Position numbers and translations under genes: made by a program. Shown here piece by piece: positions 19,131 through 31,765 of a stretch of 41,304 nt of DNA (positions within the stretch are counted from its first letter, which is position 1; every line of letters starts with the position of its first letter). The DNA comes from Haplomitrium mnioides (lineage: Eukaryota; Marchantiophyta; Haplomitriopsida; Calobryales). The stretch spans positions 1 to 41,304 of the forward strand of contig JBNGIS010017957.1 of assembly GCA_049999725.1 (NCBI GenBank), in the 5' to 3' direction. The notes under the pieces are model-generated. The model was not told where the DNA came from. It was given only the letters and a program-made list of their open reading frames with translations, and did no database searches.

Positions 19131-22100
19131 CTGTTTAGTTGTTGTTGAATGTGGGAGGAACCATGCCTCATTGCCTGTTTTATTGCTTGATTGCTTGTGT
19201 GTTTTGCTTTGAGCTGGACGTCCGTTATGACGAAGAAGAGGATATTGGACGAGCAGCAACGGAGTTTGTCAGGCACGTGGCAGTGTTTGAAGATTGGAGG
19301 CGCGAGAGTCGAGGCACAGCGTCATATGCATGTTATGAAGAGCTGGGAAGACGTCATGGGAGTCGGTAAAACACAGCACCTAAAGCGATGTAGAGGACAA
19401 GGTGAAGACGAGCATCTGGTGTCCAGAAACAGCCAAAATACTCAATTGGGCAAGCGGACAACCGGTCCAACCTGCTTTCGTAGAAACAGAGAGTGTAGCA
19501 GGACGAGCCGCAAAATCTTCTCATGCCGTTGTTGTGCGTCTGCGACACAGTGACCGAGTTAATCTCGACGATTCTTTCCTTTTCCTGACCTGCTCGGACG
19601 AAGTCGAGAAGCTGAATAAGATCGATAGCTGTGATTGTGTGCACAACTATCGATACCTAGCTTTCCGACTGAGAATGGTGCACGGCAGCAGAGATAGACC
19701 CACCTACCATAAATCTTTGATTCTTTTCGAAAAAATCTACACCTCTGCTTGCCGTGACGGTCCCACCATCGTGCCCTCTCCAACCGTTTCTCGGGTTCCT
19801 TCTTCCTAAATCTCCCTGGTATTCGAAAATCTCTGGGCATGATCAAGAATGGTTCAAATGGGCCGTTTGCCGTGATTGTGAGTGCAGCTGTGTATGAAGC
19901 AACGAATGATTTACCTACTACTCTTGGAATCTCACTGATTCAGTGATATGCAAGTTCGACCAAAGTTTTTGAAATGATCGAGGATGATTGAACCAAGATT
20001 TGTGTAGCTAACCAAAGCTCCACGAGCTTGACAATGCAAGGCCTATGCTCTTTTCTTCCTCGCAGTTCCGTAACATGAGGATCTTCATGACGTTGGACCC
20101 CGTGTATTTCCAGAATAAAGAGCAAGTCTCCAATTAAAAGCGAAGATGAACATTCTCCAGAGTCCAGTCTGGTCGGTTCTTTCAAGTTGAAACGACAAAT
20201 TCATTACTCTCAATAAATCCTACAGTGAGAGAGAGTTCGACATCCTGACTCCCTGTCTGGGATCGCAAGCACACGGAACTGGAGTCACCTGCCGTCCTCT
20301 GGTGCTAGCCAGCTGGCGATGTTAAATTTTTGACACGCATGTTTACAGATTGAGAGGAGTTGTTTAGAAATTTGAACTTTTCATTTGGTGCGGATCTTTT
20401 CCTTTAGGAGTAGAATCACAAGTCTAGTTTACCAGAGTTTACTAGTCGGTGCTCACAGGCGTAGCCTTCAAGAACATAGGAAGTGTTGCAAATTCGGGTA
20501 GCCATGAAATTTGGTACTAAGTGGGCTAACTTGCTCACCGAAGGTCTGTACTCATACTGACTGTGTAGGCAATGAAAGAGCAATGCTTTTCTTGTCTATG
20601 TCATACACCCATCCTAAAGAGTGACTTCGCATCCGGGAAAGACGTGTCCGTTGCACTTTTTTGTGATAAAGGTCGTTTGACGAGACTGAAAAAGAATTTG
20701 CACATAATGGCTTCGTAACCGACCTGAGTAAAAGTTCTCAAAAGCCTGTTATTAACTGCTAGTATCGGATACCATCAGCTTCATTTTACCGTGACGAACC
20801 AGTCGCTACTCTTCTTGTGGTTACCTGTGATTCGGCGATGTACCAGGGTTTTGTCCTCAGTGGTACGCTTCAGGTTTCTGTTTTCTTGTTTATGTTTTTG
20901 TTTTTCTCCTCAAACTGGAGGCAAACTGACTCCTGGTACACTGTGAGAACGAAGCAAATTTGGTTAAATTGTCGTTTCCTGAATTGCAAAGTGACAAAGA
21001 GACCAAATCTCCCGACTTTATGAATGTTTAGAGGGAGCTCTTGCACTCAACAGATATTGTTGCCAGGTTGGTTTTCACACTGCTGATTTCCTCAAGCGAG
21101 AAAGAGCTGTAATTAATGAGTGCTGAGTCTCAGTATGCCCAAACACTTGCAAACGCCGTTGCTGCTTACATACTTCTTGTAGGAGGTAGCCATATGTGCT
21201 TATCAGAAAATTCTGCTTTTCAGTTTTTCCTGTAGCTTGACAACTTCCCACCTTTGGAAATTTCCCTCGTCAAAAAAGTGTCTTTGCTTCTGGAACTGTC
21301 AGGATATTGATTATTGATTATTGAATTGAATTGATTAAACTCCCAAACCCTGTTGTCTTCGGACAACAGGAACTGAATACAATGTGCACCGAGGTGCGAG
21401 CAAAGTACCAAATAAGCAATACACCGCAAACCGAAAGTCATGATTGACAATCATGGCATGAGACTAGAACGAAAGGCTTACCAGAGCAAAGAACAAGGAA
21501 GATACTGTTCCTCATTCCATTAAACTGTGGTACAAGGCATTCTGTGCCTGACTCATTCTTGTTAGAACATTGTGTACAAAATGGATCTCTGGCTAGCCTG
21601 ATCCCATGTCAAACAGCTCGCATTTCTTCAGCACAAGTACATCCTTCACTGAATTGATAGATTGGGCTCAACAATTTGATTTAAGCAATACGTGTTCTTT
21701 CCCTGCCACCAATCAAAGTCTTCCACTAAGTAGGAATTGCTTTTCTGCCGGGTAGCTTAAGAATCAGCTGCCTTTGGTACAGGTACTCTTTGTAAATGTT
21801 CGGACATCCCCTCTTTGGGGGTAATGCATTTTCGGTTGTGTGAACAGGTGGACACTTCTGTGGGGGTTGTTCTCAAGAAGTTGTGTATGATTGTCTTCTT
21901 GTATCTGTACGGAATAAACAACTTTACTTCCAAATCATCAAATACACAACCACTTCCCAAATGCAAATGGTTGTACGCTTGTGTTGCAGATCAGGTTTAT
22001 GCATGAACCAGCACGATGACAGTGCTGATGGTGCCAAATGGAACAAGGGGACGAGTAGCAATGCACCAAGAGCTCTACATCCTGGTAAGATAATCCGTAA

Positions 22101-23240
22101 GCATCTCATACCCCTAGTCCATGGCACTAGCATTCAGATTCCTTCTAGTTTTCATACCCTCAAATGGTTGGGAGTTCGAGAGTAGTTGTACCCCTGCCGT
22201 TGACTACCAAAGTAATAAGCTCCTCCACCTTGAGGTGAGGGCTACCTAGAGAGAAGGAGATCGTACCCAAAATTTTTTGTAGGTTTTTTGTCCTCGATTT
22301 CGGGAGATCTACCCATTTCAATGGTATTTTCCCAACAAAAGTTTTCATAAGCTTTTGTACCTCTGTTGCTGCTGTTTCCAAAGTTTTGAATGTGTTTTTG
22401 GAGGACAAATAGGAAGAGAAACCACTGGTGCCTTTTCAGATTGGACTGATCCTGGGGTAGAGCCAAAAGCCGTTCAGAATATATTCCTCTCTATCGTCCT
22501 TACAGCATTTGTAGTTGGCAAGCCAGACTTTTCTGAACTAAGAAGATATTTTTCTATTCTATTCTTTGGTGCCTTGCTTGCAGAAGGCTTGCCCGTAATG
22601 AAGTTAAGGTAAAACCAGAGGGACATGTTCCGAAAAAATAGAATATTCCTTTCCTGCACTCCAACCATGGAGATGAGAGGGTCTCTGTAACAAGGAAGAT
22701 ATGCAGCTGTCAAACTGGCTGTGGGTAATTTGATAATGATGTTCAACGATTTTCAATACTCAGCCAGCACACAACTTAACAGTTCAAAACATCATTTCAG
22801 CGGCAAAGCTGTCGAAGGCATGCTACGCTACAGAGCGCCAGGCTCCAAGGGCGTGGATGACAGCAAGTTGTCTGTCGGAAAAATCTGCTAGTGGTGGCGT
22901 GGAGGGGGTGACATTGTATAATCAATAAACAGTGGGAGTGGTACACTCTTTAGCTCATCAAATACAATCTTTGAAATGCTTGTTATACTTGGTTCTCAAT
23001 CATAACTAAATAACCAAGCAAAAGTCAATTGCGGTCAACGGGCATGCTAAAGGCCCTGGCACTTAATCTGAGGCTTAACTAAGCCAGCTTAACAAGCAGA
23101 TACATATCCATTACAACAGCAAAGCGCTAATATCACTAGCAAGACTAGCTATATGCAGCAGTTATATGCAGCAATTATCCAACATCTCATCTTTCTTCCT
23201 AGCCAATCACCCATGTAGTCTGAAGCATCTGGGGTGAAGT
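19131..23240. other. Gene-poor region with decayed coding-like fragments
   Basis: No complete gene is recognised. ORFs at 19191-19846 lie on both strands over the same DNA. On the minus strand at 22160-22750, pieces in alternating frames (for example KTFVGKIPLKWVDLPKSRTK) read like former protein, consistent with an old repeat, but I cannot name the family. A short direct duplication (TATATGCAGCA) occurs near 23151-23170. Confidence 0.45.
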
Positions 23241-23312
23241 GCCATATTCCATCTTCCCTCCGCGGATCACAGCTATTTTTCCCTCAACCCATGCTTCCCC
23301 ATTCTTCAAACT
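23241..23312 (-). repeat. Coding-like repeat relic, copy A
   Basis: On the minus strand one frame reads SLKNGEAWVEGKIAVIRGGK. It matches, at protein and DNA level, the plus-strand segment at 24411-24475. The two are inverted copies of an unrecognised element. Confidence 0.5.
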
Positions 23313-24410
23313 CTGTAGGAAATTTTCATACAATCAAGCTCTTCCACGAGTTGCCAGGTGTAACTAGTCATTTGCAATGTTTAATTGTTTTTGGAAGTCA
23401 GCTACTTAAGAAGTTGGCTGGTTCAGGTGCAGTCATATCAGAAGGGCTTCTTGGTAAGCTAGCAGAGAATTTGAGAATGTCCTGCAGTATCCCTATTGAC
23501 ATAACCCCCACACCATATTCAAAGCAGTTGTGGATGTGATGTTCTGAATTTGTCCTTTCTACTTGGACCACACTTTTGTTCGAGGGGAAAGACAAGAGAA
23601 TAGAATTTTCTTAATTTCGGTGTGCCTGCCATTGCCTTGAGGCCAAATAGACCAAAATCCCCCAGGCACAGTGCAGATGGCATAGGAAATTAACATCCTT
23701 TCATCGAAAGTTAGTGCTGAATAAATATTTTAGTCTGGATCTTCCAGGAATGCTCTAGGAAAGTGTCACTACTCTTTCTTCTACCTCCCAGAATGGCCAA
23801 TGGATTGTGGTAAGCAATGCTCTACATGTTTGATATCAAATTGGCTAAAGTGGGCAGGAACTATCAAAGTAACCTTGCTCAGAGATGTCCCTGTCGAGAG
23901 AGCAAAGGAGAAACTGAACCATGTTTTTCATTGCTGTACCACGCTGCCTATGAAAGCCCTAATGTGCTCTAATTTACGGTTCAGTGGGATAGAACCTGTT
24001 CTTCACTTGAACTTAAACTGCAGCTGCAGTTGTGGAGGGGTCGGCAAGGCAAGGATACCGGCAGCCTCCAGAAACAGGGGGAAAGAAGAATAAGAATAAA
24101 GGGTTAAAGTTCCTGACTGGATGTAAAACTACGAGAACTAATATTGCATTGCACATGGAACTGTAGAGATGCCCTGGAAGGTACTTAAAGTGACGCAAAA
24201 AAGTGGGTATTTTTTATAGCTGAGCGTGTACGTCTTAGACAAAGAAAGATGAGTGCGTAGACATAACGTACAAAATAGAAAACTTGCTGACTCTAAGTGC
24301 TCCACATCCATTCTCTAGATCGCATTCCTGCATACAGAGGGCCAGCCACTGTTTTTCCGCAAGAAGATCTCACGTCAGCACACAGAAAGCGACTTCCTGA
24401 GGGACTTGAC
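23313..24410. other. Gene-poor spacer between two inverted relics
   Basis: Short ORFs occur on both strands; the plus one at 23800-24093 is rich in Cys but shows no known domain. Nothing can be assigned. Confidence 0.45.
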
Positions 24411-24475
24411 AAAGTGAAGAAAGCATGGGCAGATGGGAAAGTTGCTGTGATTCAGGGACGGAAAGTTCATGTCCT
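24411..24475 (+). repeat. Coding-like repeat relic, copy B
   Basis: This reads LDKVKKAWADGKVAVIQGRK on the plus strand and is homologous to copy A. Upstream residues RKRLPEG also look coding. Probably a fragment of a retroelement; the family is unknown to me. Confidence 0.5.
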
Positions 24476-26399
24476 CGTTCTATCCTGGATAGTTTTCTTT
24501 GCAGTACAGCTGCCCAGATTCTTGGTGGATTAGGGTAGTTTGCCTCGTGTTGCAACTACACGAGATGGCTTCAGGGCCATGACTGGGAGACGTGTTCTGA
24601 GGGAGTTATGGTAGACCACCAATTTGTGGTTTCAAGCGTGTACCATGCCAAATTTTTCTGTGAGGATGTGCAGAGGGGTGGCTGTTTTGAAGTTGGCCGG
24701 CCTTGTCAGGAACCATATGAGAGATTTCTCACCGTGCTTCGGCTGCATAGCTGGGAAAGGGAGGGCTCCATAGCTCAAGCCACAGGCGGTGTGGAGTGTG
24801 GAAGAGGGAAATCTGGAGCCGGATGTTCCATCCTATTCTTGGCACCAACTACTTGTTCCATATAGGCCGGTGACTTAGGCTGTGAGTATGCAATATGCCT
24901 CAAAACTCCAGCCGTTGTGCATTGAAGTTGACGTTCTCCCGTTTGGCCATTGTGAGCGATTTGCCAAGGCCCAGAATTTTGGCTTCTTCAGGTTTACAAT
25001 CATGGCCAATTCTGGTAAGAATTGTTCCAGTGTAAGCACTCCACCCAAAAAAGAGGGCCCACGAAGGTGATATGTAGCCTCTGTACATCTGATTGGCAGG
25101 TATACACAACAGTGACAAACAAATTCGAGTAAAATAGAACAGATTTCGATTAAAGTCTACAACAGCCCTAAGGTCACGAGGACTGCAAGGACATTCACAC
25201 CAAAGTTCTGGATAATGCATCTAAAGAAAGTAAGGTAACAGAGATGGTTTGGAGCTGTTTTTAGTATTAGACAGGCCTTGGTTTTGTTTTACAAAACATC
25301 GCGATGAATTGTCAGTTTACCTCATGACTAGTTTCTAGTAAGCCAGTTCTGTTTACCGTCTTGCATGTCTACTGTGTGACGATGCTCAGATGCAGACTTT
25401 GCATGTCACATGATCTTTTACAGAAATCCTGTACAGCATTTGCTGTCCAAGGTTTTAAACTTATATTCCTAGATGCAGTCTATGCTGGCAGGTCGTTATC
25501 CTCGGTTTGTAGATAATTGAGTTTTTTCCTGCCGATTCTAGGTTATAGAATTGAATTAAAGTCCAGAAACAGCCCTAAGGCCACAAGGACTCAGAGTACA
25601 ATGGCACAGAACAGAAAGGTAAAAAGGTCAGAGCAAAATTAATTACCGGGGACAAACCCACTCGTGAGTCATATGCTCACTCTCTCTGTCTCTAGGCTAT
25701 AATTTCAAAGTTCTCTTTCGTTTGGAGTCGACCGAAGCATCATATGTAAGTGTGTGCACTGTGTACGGGTCTGATTGGGATCTGATGTAGGGCAGGGTCA
25801 TATTTTGGCATTCATTCTTTCAAGGTGCTTGCAAGAAACTGAGGCACCATGCTGATAAATGACAGTGTCTACTTGTCTTCTATCTGTGACTGCCTTCTTA
25901 TACCGTCAAAGAGAATTTCATGCACCTTCAACACGTGCAGTTTATCTTCAACTAGAGTCGATCGAATTTTGGAAGGTAAATCCACCAACCAAGGAAGACT
26001 TGTCCATGTTGTCAGACTGGTAATAAAATTGCAGAAGCTGTTCAAGCTTCCGTGGAAGATGGTTTTGACTACACACTATTTGCTTCAGATTGATGACGCG
26101 TCTTGAGAAGTGAATTCAGTTCCGAGTAAACTATCTTTTCGTGCCATTGTAGAAGTCCAAGTTCAAGGAATGTGGAACTCTGACCAGAATACATTGTTTC
26201 TTGAATGACAATGCTCAGTGTTCAGTCTTTCAAGTTTTTCAGCAGTCTTTCAAGTTGTTTGGTGTAATATAAACTGGAAAGTCTCGAGGAGAAGTTGCCG
26301 AGGAGCTACGGAAACGGTGTGCCGGTGGTCAAGGTTCATTTCCGGCATTAAATTTAGGGTAAGTGCTTTGAAACGATTTCTTTGTTGGTCTGTTTTGGG
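24476..26399. other. Gene-poor region with an imperfect direct repeat
   Basis: About 45 bp containing ACAGCCCTAAGG..AC.AGGACT..AG occur near 25140-25190 and again near 25548-25600, in direct orientation about 410 bp apart. Such spaced copies could be ends of a decayed element. No gene is recognised in this stretch, which is downstream of the PPR gene. Confidence 0.45.
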
Positions 26400-26405
26400 T
26401 TTATT
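26400..26405 (-). terminator. Candidate poly(A) signal of the PPR-DYW gene
   Basis: TTTATT on the plus strand is AATAAA on the coding strand, about 85 nt beyond the stop codon of the PPR gene. Confidence 0.4.
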
Positions 26406-26489
26406 TTTATGCTCCAAGTTCCAATCAACAGTCACAGTTTGAGATCGTTTTTATGTTTTAGTTATCTTTCACTTCTTTGGAGGAAATCA

Positions 26490-29470
26490 TTACCAGTAAT
26501 CCCTACATGAACAAACACCATCCTTGAAGTGATGAAATCGGTTACTATCCCTTACAACAATTTCCCGTTCTTCTATATTTGCCAATAACTTAGTGTAAGT
26601 GTGACAGTCCCCACACACGGTCAGATTTTTAAAGATGCGAAGAGGAGTGCCTGGAGCAGTGCTCATGAGACCAAATGCAAGGGCAAGCTTCTCACTATGG
26701 AGGCACAAACGAAGCACATTTTCTTCCTCATCTGCATCATGCAGCCCAAACTGGGAATCTGGCACATACCCAGCCTTCTCCATGGGTACAGATAATCTGT
26801 CCAGTTCTGCATGGATCTGGACTATTTGAGAATGTACTTGGTCATCTACAATAAATGAATGCACCTGATTATTTACCTCAATCCAGGTGCGGTTAGGCAC
26901 CTTCTTCACACTCCTTTCCTTCCGTAATTGTTGAACCTTGTCTCTGGAATCCCACTGGCCAGCAGCAGCATACATGTTGGATAGCAGCACGTAGGCAGAG
27001 ACGTTATGAGGGTCCAACTCAATAACCTTTTGTGCTATACGTTTCCCCATTTCAATATTACCATGACTTCTACAGGCACCCAACAATGCCATCAACACAA
27101 CACTATCCTCTCTTACTTCAGGATCTGATAAAATAATTTCCTCTGCCTCATCCAGATGGCCAGCTCTGCTAAGAAGATCAACTACACAAGCATAATGCTG
27201 CACTGTCCTCGGAACTCCATAAACTGAACTCATGGATTGAAAATAAGAGATCCCTTCCTGCACCAGTCCTGCATGGCTACAAGCTGAGAGTAGACCAACA
27301 AACGTAATGACATCAATTTCTACACATTCCTGCCACATCTCTTCAAATAGCTGGACGGCTTCACTTCCATGTCCGTGCATTGCCAAACCCCCAAGCATGG
27401 CATTCCAACATGCCACATCGCGAGTTTGCAGTCTACGGAACACTGTCCATGCATCCCCCAAGCTCCCACATTTGGCATACATGTTCACCAGTGTACTTCC
27501 TACGAACACTTCTGACTCCCAACCCCTTTGAAGGACCTGCATGTGGACTCGCCTCCCTCCTTCCAGCGCCATTGAATTGGCACATGCATTGAGGATTGCC
27601 ACGAACGTGGCAGGGTTTGGCTCCACTCCCTCAGCTTGCATCCAGGCCAGTAGACCAAGTGCCTTTTGCCCTTCTTCACATTTGACACACCCACCGATCA
27701 TGGCATTCCAGGCAACCACATCACGAGTAGACATTCTATGAAATACTGTCCATGCATCCCCTATACTCCTGCATTTGCCATACATATCCACCAAAGTACT
27801 TCCTACAAATAAATCAGAACTACAACCACTTTGAATGATTTTCGTGTGGACATCCCTGCCTTCTTCCAGGGCCATTAAACTGGCACATGCATTCAGAATC
27901 CCAATAAAGGTGACAGGGTCAGCGTTTACGCCTTGTGCTTGCATCTGGCCAAACAGATGCAGTGCCTTCCGTGGTTCCTCGCTTCTCACACATCCAGCAA
28001 CCATGACGTTCCAAGAGATCACATCGCGAGTAGGCATTCCATTGAAGACGTCCCATGCATCGTCCATGGCCCCACATTTGGCATACATATCTACCAAGCT
28101 ATTTCCCACGGTGACTTGACATCCAAAACCACTTTGAATAAGCTGAGCATGAACGCGCCTGCCGTCTTCCAGTGCCAATAGACTGGCACATGCATTGAGA
28201 ACGGCAACAAAGGTAATATGATTTGGCTTCACTGCTTCTGCATGCATCTGTCCGAATAGTTGCAGCGCCTTTTGAGATTCGTCACATTTCACACATCCAG
28301 CAAGAATGACATTCCAAGATACCACATCACGCTTAGGCATTCCATGGAATACACTCCATGCATCGTCTATGCTCCCACATTTGGCATACATGTCGACCAG
28401 AGTATTTCCTAGAACTAAATCCGCCTGAAAACCATTTTCCAGGATCTGCCAGTGCACATGCTTCCCGTCTTTAAGCGCCACTAACTTGGCACATGCATTG
28501 AGAACCACTACAAAGGCTACTGCGTCTGGCTTCACCCCCTCTGCTTGCATCCGTCCGAATAGTTCCAGTGCTTTCCGAGCTTCTTCCCATTTCAAAAATC
28601 CAGAAAGCATGGCAGTCCAAGAGACCACACTACGGCTCGGCATATTTTGGAAAACTCCCCATGCATCATCAATGCTCCCGCATTTGACATACATATCGAT
28701 CAGAGTGTTTCCAACAAACACATCAGCTGCACAGCCGCTCTGAATGACCTGCGCATGAACGCTTCTGCCTTCGTCCAGCGCCTCTAAAGTGGCACATGCA
28801 TTTAGGACTCGGGCAAATGTAAACGAGTCTGGCTTCAGTTCATTTGCTTGCATCGATTTGAACAAGTCCAATGCCTCCTGTCCTCGACCGGATTTCACAC
28901 ATTTTGAAAGAAGAGCATTCCAAGAATACAAGCTTCGAGTTACACATCCTAGCCGCAAAGATTCTAGCTTGGCTTTTACCCACGACGGATTCGATTTAGA
29001 GTCGATCCAGAGAACTAACCCTGTCCTCTTATGCTTGAAATCTGGATACCTTGGATTGACCTGGCGACAAGAGATCCCAATTCCAATAAGCAGTGGCAAT
29101 GTACACAGGAAAGTGAAAGTGATGAAGAGCATGCCAACGAAATATTGTTAGTTGTCACCTTATCTATACTATTATCCCACCACTGCGAAGGATCTATGAA
29201 AAAAAGTCGCCAAATGTCCTCCACACTACTTGGACCTGTCACAAACAAGTACGAAATCCAAATTGGTGTTGAGAACATTTCGCAAGACTCTGAGGGATTG
29301 AGAAAATCGACGCTCCATGTCAAAGCAAGAGAAGGTGCACGCAAAATCTACACTTGTAAACCGGCTACCTTACCTGCGAGAGGACCCTTTCCAATCGGCG
29401 GGACGTATCTCTCCGTCAGTGGTAGGTGGATCATACCAGGATTTGCTACATATAACCTGGATGCAAGCAT
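26490..29470 (-). CDS. PPR-DYW protein with PDF-type N-terminal motif, 3 exons
   Basis: This is a predicted organelle C-to-U RNA editing factor. The large exon (29060-26490) holds six cycles of about 101 aa, made of P, L and S repeats that recur as WN..L.GCVK, GRxVHxQ and DMYAKCGSIDDAW. They are followed by E motifs and a full DYW domain: HSEK near residue 846, CGDCH near 874-878, and a terminal CRDYW. All zinc and glutamate residues of the deaminase fold are kept. Upstream, 29235-29159 encodes PSSVEDIW and DPSQWWDNSIDK and splices in phase to VNPRYPDFKHKRTG, completing a W..L..DPSQWW..PDFKHK motif like the PDF motif of OSB proteins. Exon 29470-29374 precedes it (start MLASRLYV, ..GKGPLAG). 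The total is 914 aa. Reading the large ORF alone from 29132 would give a false hydrophobic start that is really intron. The first exon may extend upstream. Confidence 0.93.
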
Positions 29471-29779
29471 TCTCTCACTCCATCCACAACCTGGAAAATT
29501 ATCAGAGTCTGTGCAGTTAATAATCGATTACTGAGCGTAAGTTCACCACACACAAGGTCACAGTAGAAGGACATACCCAAGAAAAGGATCACGGGATGTC
29601 CAGCAGTAGCAAGGCCGCCATGTGGTATCGCCGACAACCAAACAAATTTCCCGACTTCATGAAAGTTTCTGCACGAAGCGCAATGCATGTTCTCCTGTTC
29701 TCATCACCTCCAACAGCTTGCGTAATGGAAGAGGCCAAGCCCTAACCTGGCCCCAAATTCGCACTTCGCTAAATGAGGA

Positions 29780-30330
29780 ATAGAGATCGAGCAATCCTTG
29801 ACGCAATTGAAACCCTTTGACCCTCGCAATAATTTCTGCCCTCTGCCTTTCCCATTATCTTGGTGGCAGCGTGGTGGTCGATGGATGATTTTTACAGGTG
29901 GATTAGGAGCTGTGCTGATAAGACCAACGCGATGGCAAAAACTCTCGTTTTTGGTCATACACTTCGTCTTCCTCCTCAGAACAAAAAGCGCATCTGTCCG
30001 GCGCCTCTACTTGCAAGTATAATCTCTGCAGTTCTCCATGGATTAAGTCTATTGGAGGATGGCTCGGTCATCTACAAGTGCAAGCACATGGTTATCGTTA
30101 ACACCCCGTAAACTTCCAAAGTACGACATTTGCAATATGTTTGATAGCAGGACATAGGTCCCCAAATCTTATGAGCTATGCTCTCTGCAGGCCATGAATG
30201 CCACACCATATTCACCAATTTTAGCTAGCGGATAGTCATGTCGTCTCGGAGGCCAGCTCCGACCAGACAGATGTAACGCTCCGCTGTAGAAACCATCCTG
30301 CTCAAAGTGTCAGAATCTTGCATGCCAACA
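29780..30330 (-). pseudogene. Decayed 3' end of a second PPR-DYW gene
   Basis: Reading the minus strand across several frames gives, in correct family order: STAERYICLV (post-PPR), ESIAHKIW, YVLLSN, HVLALVDDRAILQ, DLIHGELQRLYLQ, EEEDEVYD, GLISTAPNPPVKII and LRGSKGF. These correspond to HYACVV, RIAQKV, YVLLSN, QVHSFIVDD, HGELxRL, HDVEEE, FGLISTAPGTPLRI and VRDSxRF of DYW proteins. There are at least three frameshifts, an in-frame stop and a deletion after YVLLSN; the final DYW is not seen. It lies in the same orientation just upstream of the intact gene, so a tandem duplicate is likely. Confidence 0.8.
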
Positions 30331-31765
30331 AGAGAAATTTCTACAGACATTTCTCCGCACCACTGTAGAACGACTTTGCAGGATAAGGGAAGTCACAAAC
30401 CTGCGCCAATTTGTAAAAGGATTCATGGGAGATCATATTCGGGAACGAATGTGTGTTTGATGGAAGGTGTACCCTGCTCCACAAGCATGTCAATTTGTAC
30501 AAGGATTCATGGAGAATGCAGAGAATTTGATGCGCCAAGCCAGCCCTAGGGTCATAGGGCCAGAGAGAGCACGCATTACTATTCAACTTCTTGTCAAAAC
30601 TTCTTGTCCGTGGGCTCATTGACCAATTTTGGGTACTGAGCTGGTCGCTGCTGTAGCGATTACCATCGCAAAACTCAGCAGCCTGTCATCATCATGATCA
30701 GTCGTTAAAAAAGTTACAACTTCGTCCAAATTGTTGTGATGGTCACAAGTCCTTGAAAAAGTTGCAAACTAGTAGTTAGTCCAAAGCCTTTGTCACTTGT
30801 GCTCATGAGCAGGTAAATATTACGTGCAAATCGCATGCACCACCGGCTTCAGGGTATGCATGACTGAAACTTGATATTCTTCTGGAAAACTACAAGTCTC
30901 CGCTCGTGTAATATCTAGGCGATCTTATGGGCAGCTGACTTGCTTTGGAAGAGGTCCTACCGCACATCCGCTCCTCCCTAATAAAGCCCTAGTCAATTGT
31001 CTCCCACCATAACAGAATGTTGAGCGTGACATGTCAATCGAGTGCAGCCCCTAATTCGTTGTTGATCATATTTAGACCTAGCTTCCTTTCTTGTCAGATT
31101 AAAGAGCAGAGCAGAGAAAGTTTAAGTTTGGAAATTCAAATTGATCAGCATCGAAATTCCTGAAAATGTAATCCAATCCAGTCAATGACACGTGCTCTAT
31201 GCAAATATCCTCTCGAATTCCATCTTCCATATTGGCAGTTCAATCAATCAGCTGCATCCCAACGAGGCAACAAGTGAAAAATTTTAGTATCAATGGACAG
31301 GACATTGGAGCAACGATTGAATCCTCCAAGGTTTTACCGGCTCAGCTCGCAACCAAGATCAAGCAGCAGAGCAGATTGAAGAACTCTGACAAATTGCACT
31401 TCAGAAGTATACTTTTGTGTAGAATCTAATAAATCTCCATGTGGTGATCGTGATGACGGTATCAATTACTTATACATCTGGAAATCGTTTACAAGTGAAT
31501 TGAAAGTCAAGCTGCTGTCCGAAGTTCTTGCCAAACCTGGCAAAGGCCCAAAACGAATAAACAAGCATGGAAGTACTTCTGGAGCAATTTTCACCAGATT
31601 CTTGGAGGAATCTCCGGAAAGGACAACTGAAAAAAACGACACCATCATCTTCGCTACGTACCCTATTCATAGTTTCCGATGACCCAATCCAATCATCTGG
31701 TTTTCTCAATGCCATAAATGGCCGACTGTCTTTCCTTTCATGGACTTCCAGCTGAGCGCATTGGA
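30331..31765. other. Intergenic, no gene recognised
   Basis: A direct repeat (CAATTTGTA..AGGATTCATGG) occurs at about 30410 and 30488. The opposing ORFs at 31466-31778 have no family signature. Further 5' parts of the PPR relic may extend into the left end, but I cannot read them. Confidence 0.45.

Noticed and set aside
27307-28743. Several 70-94 aa plus-strand ORFs inside the PPR gene.
   Set aside because: They recur with the PPR cycle and share the motif ACT/SLL pattern produced by the antisense of conserved PPR codons.
29061-29132. Hydrophobic N-terminus (MLFITFTFLCTLPLLIGIG) of the long PPR ORF as a signal peptide.
   Set aside because: It is translation of the 98-nt intron that splits the PDF-type motif; splice phases and the family motif agree on the upstream exons.
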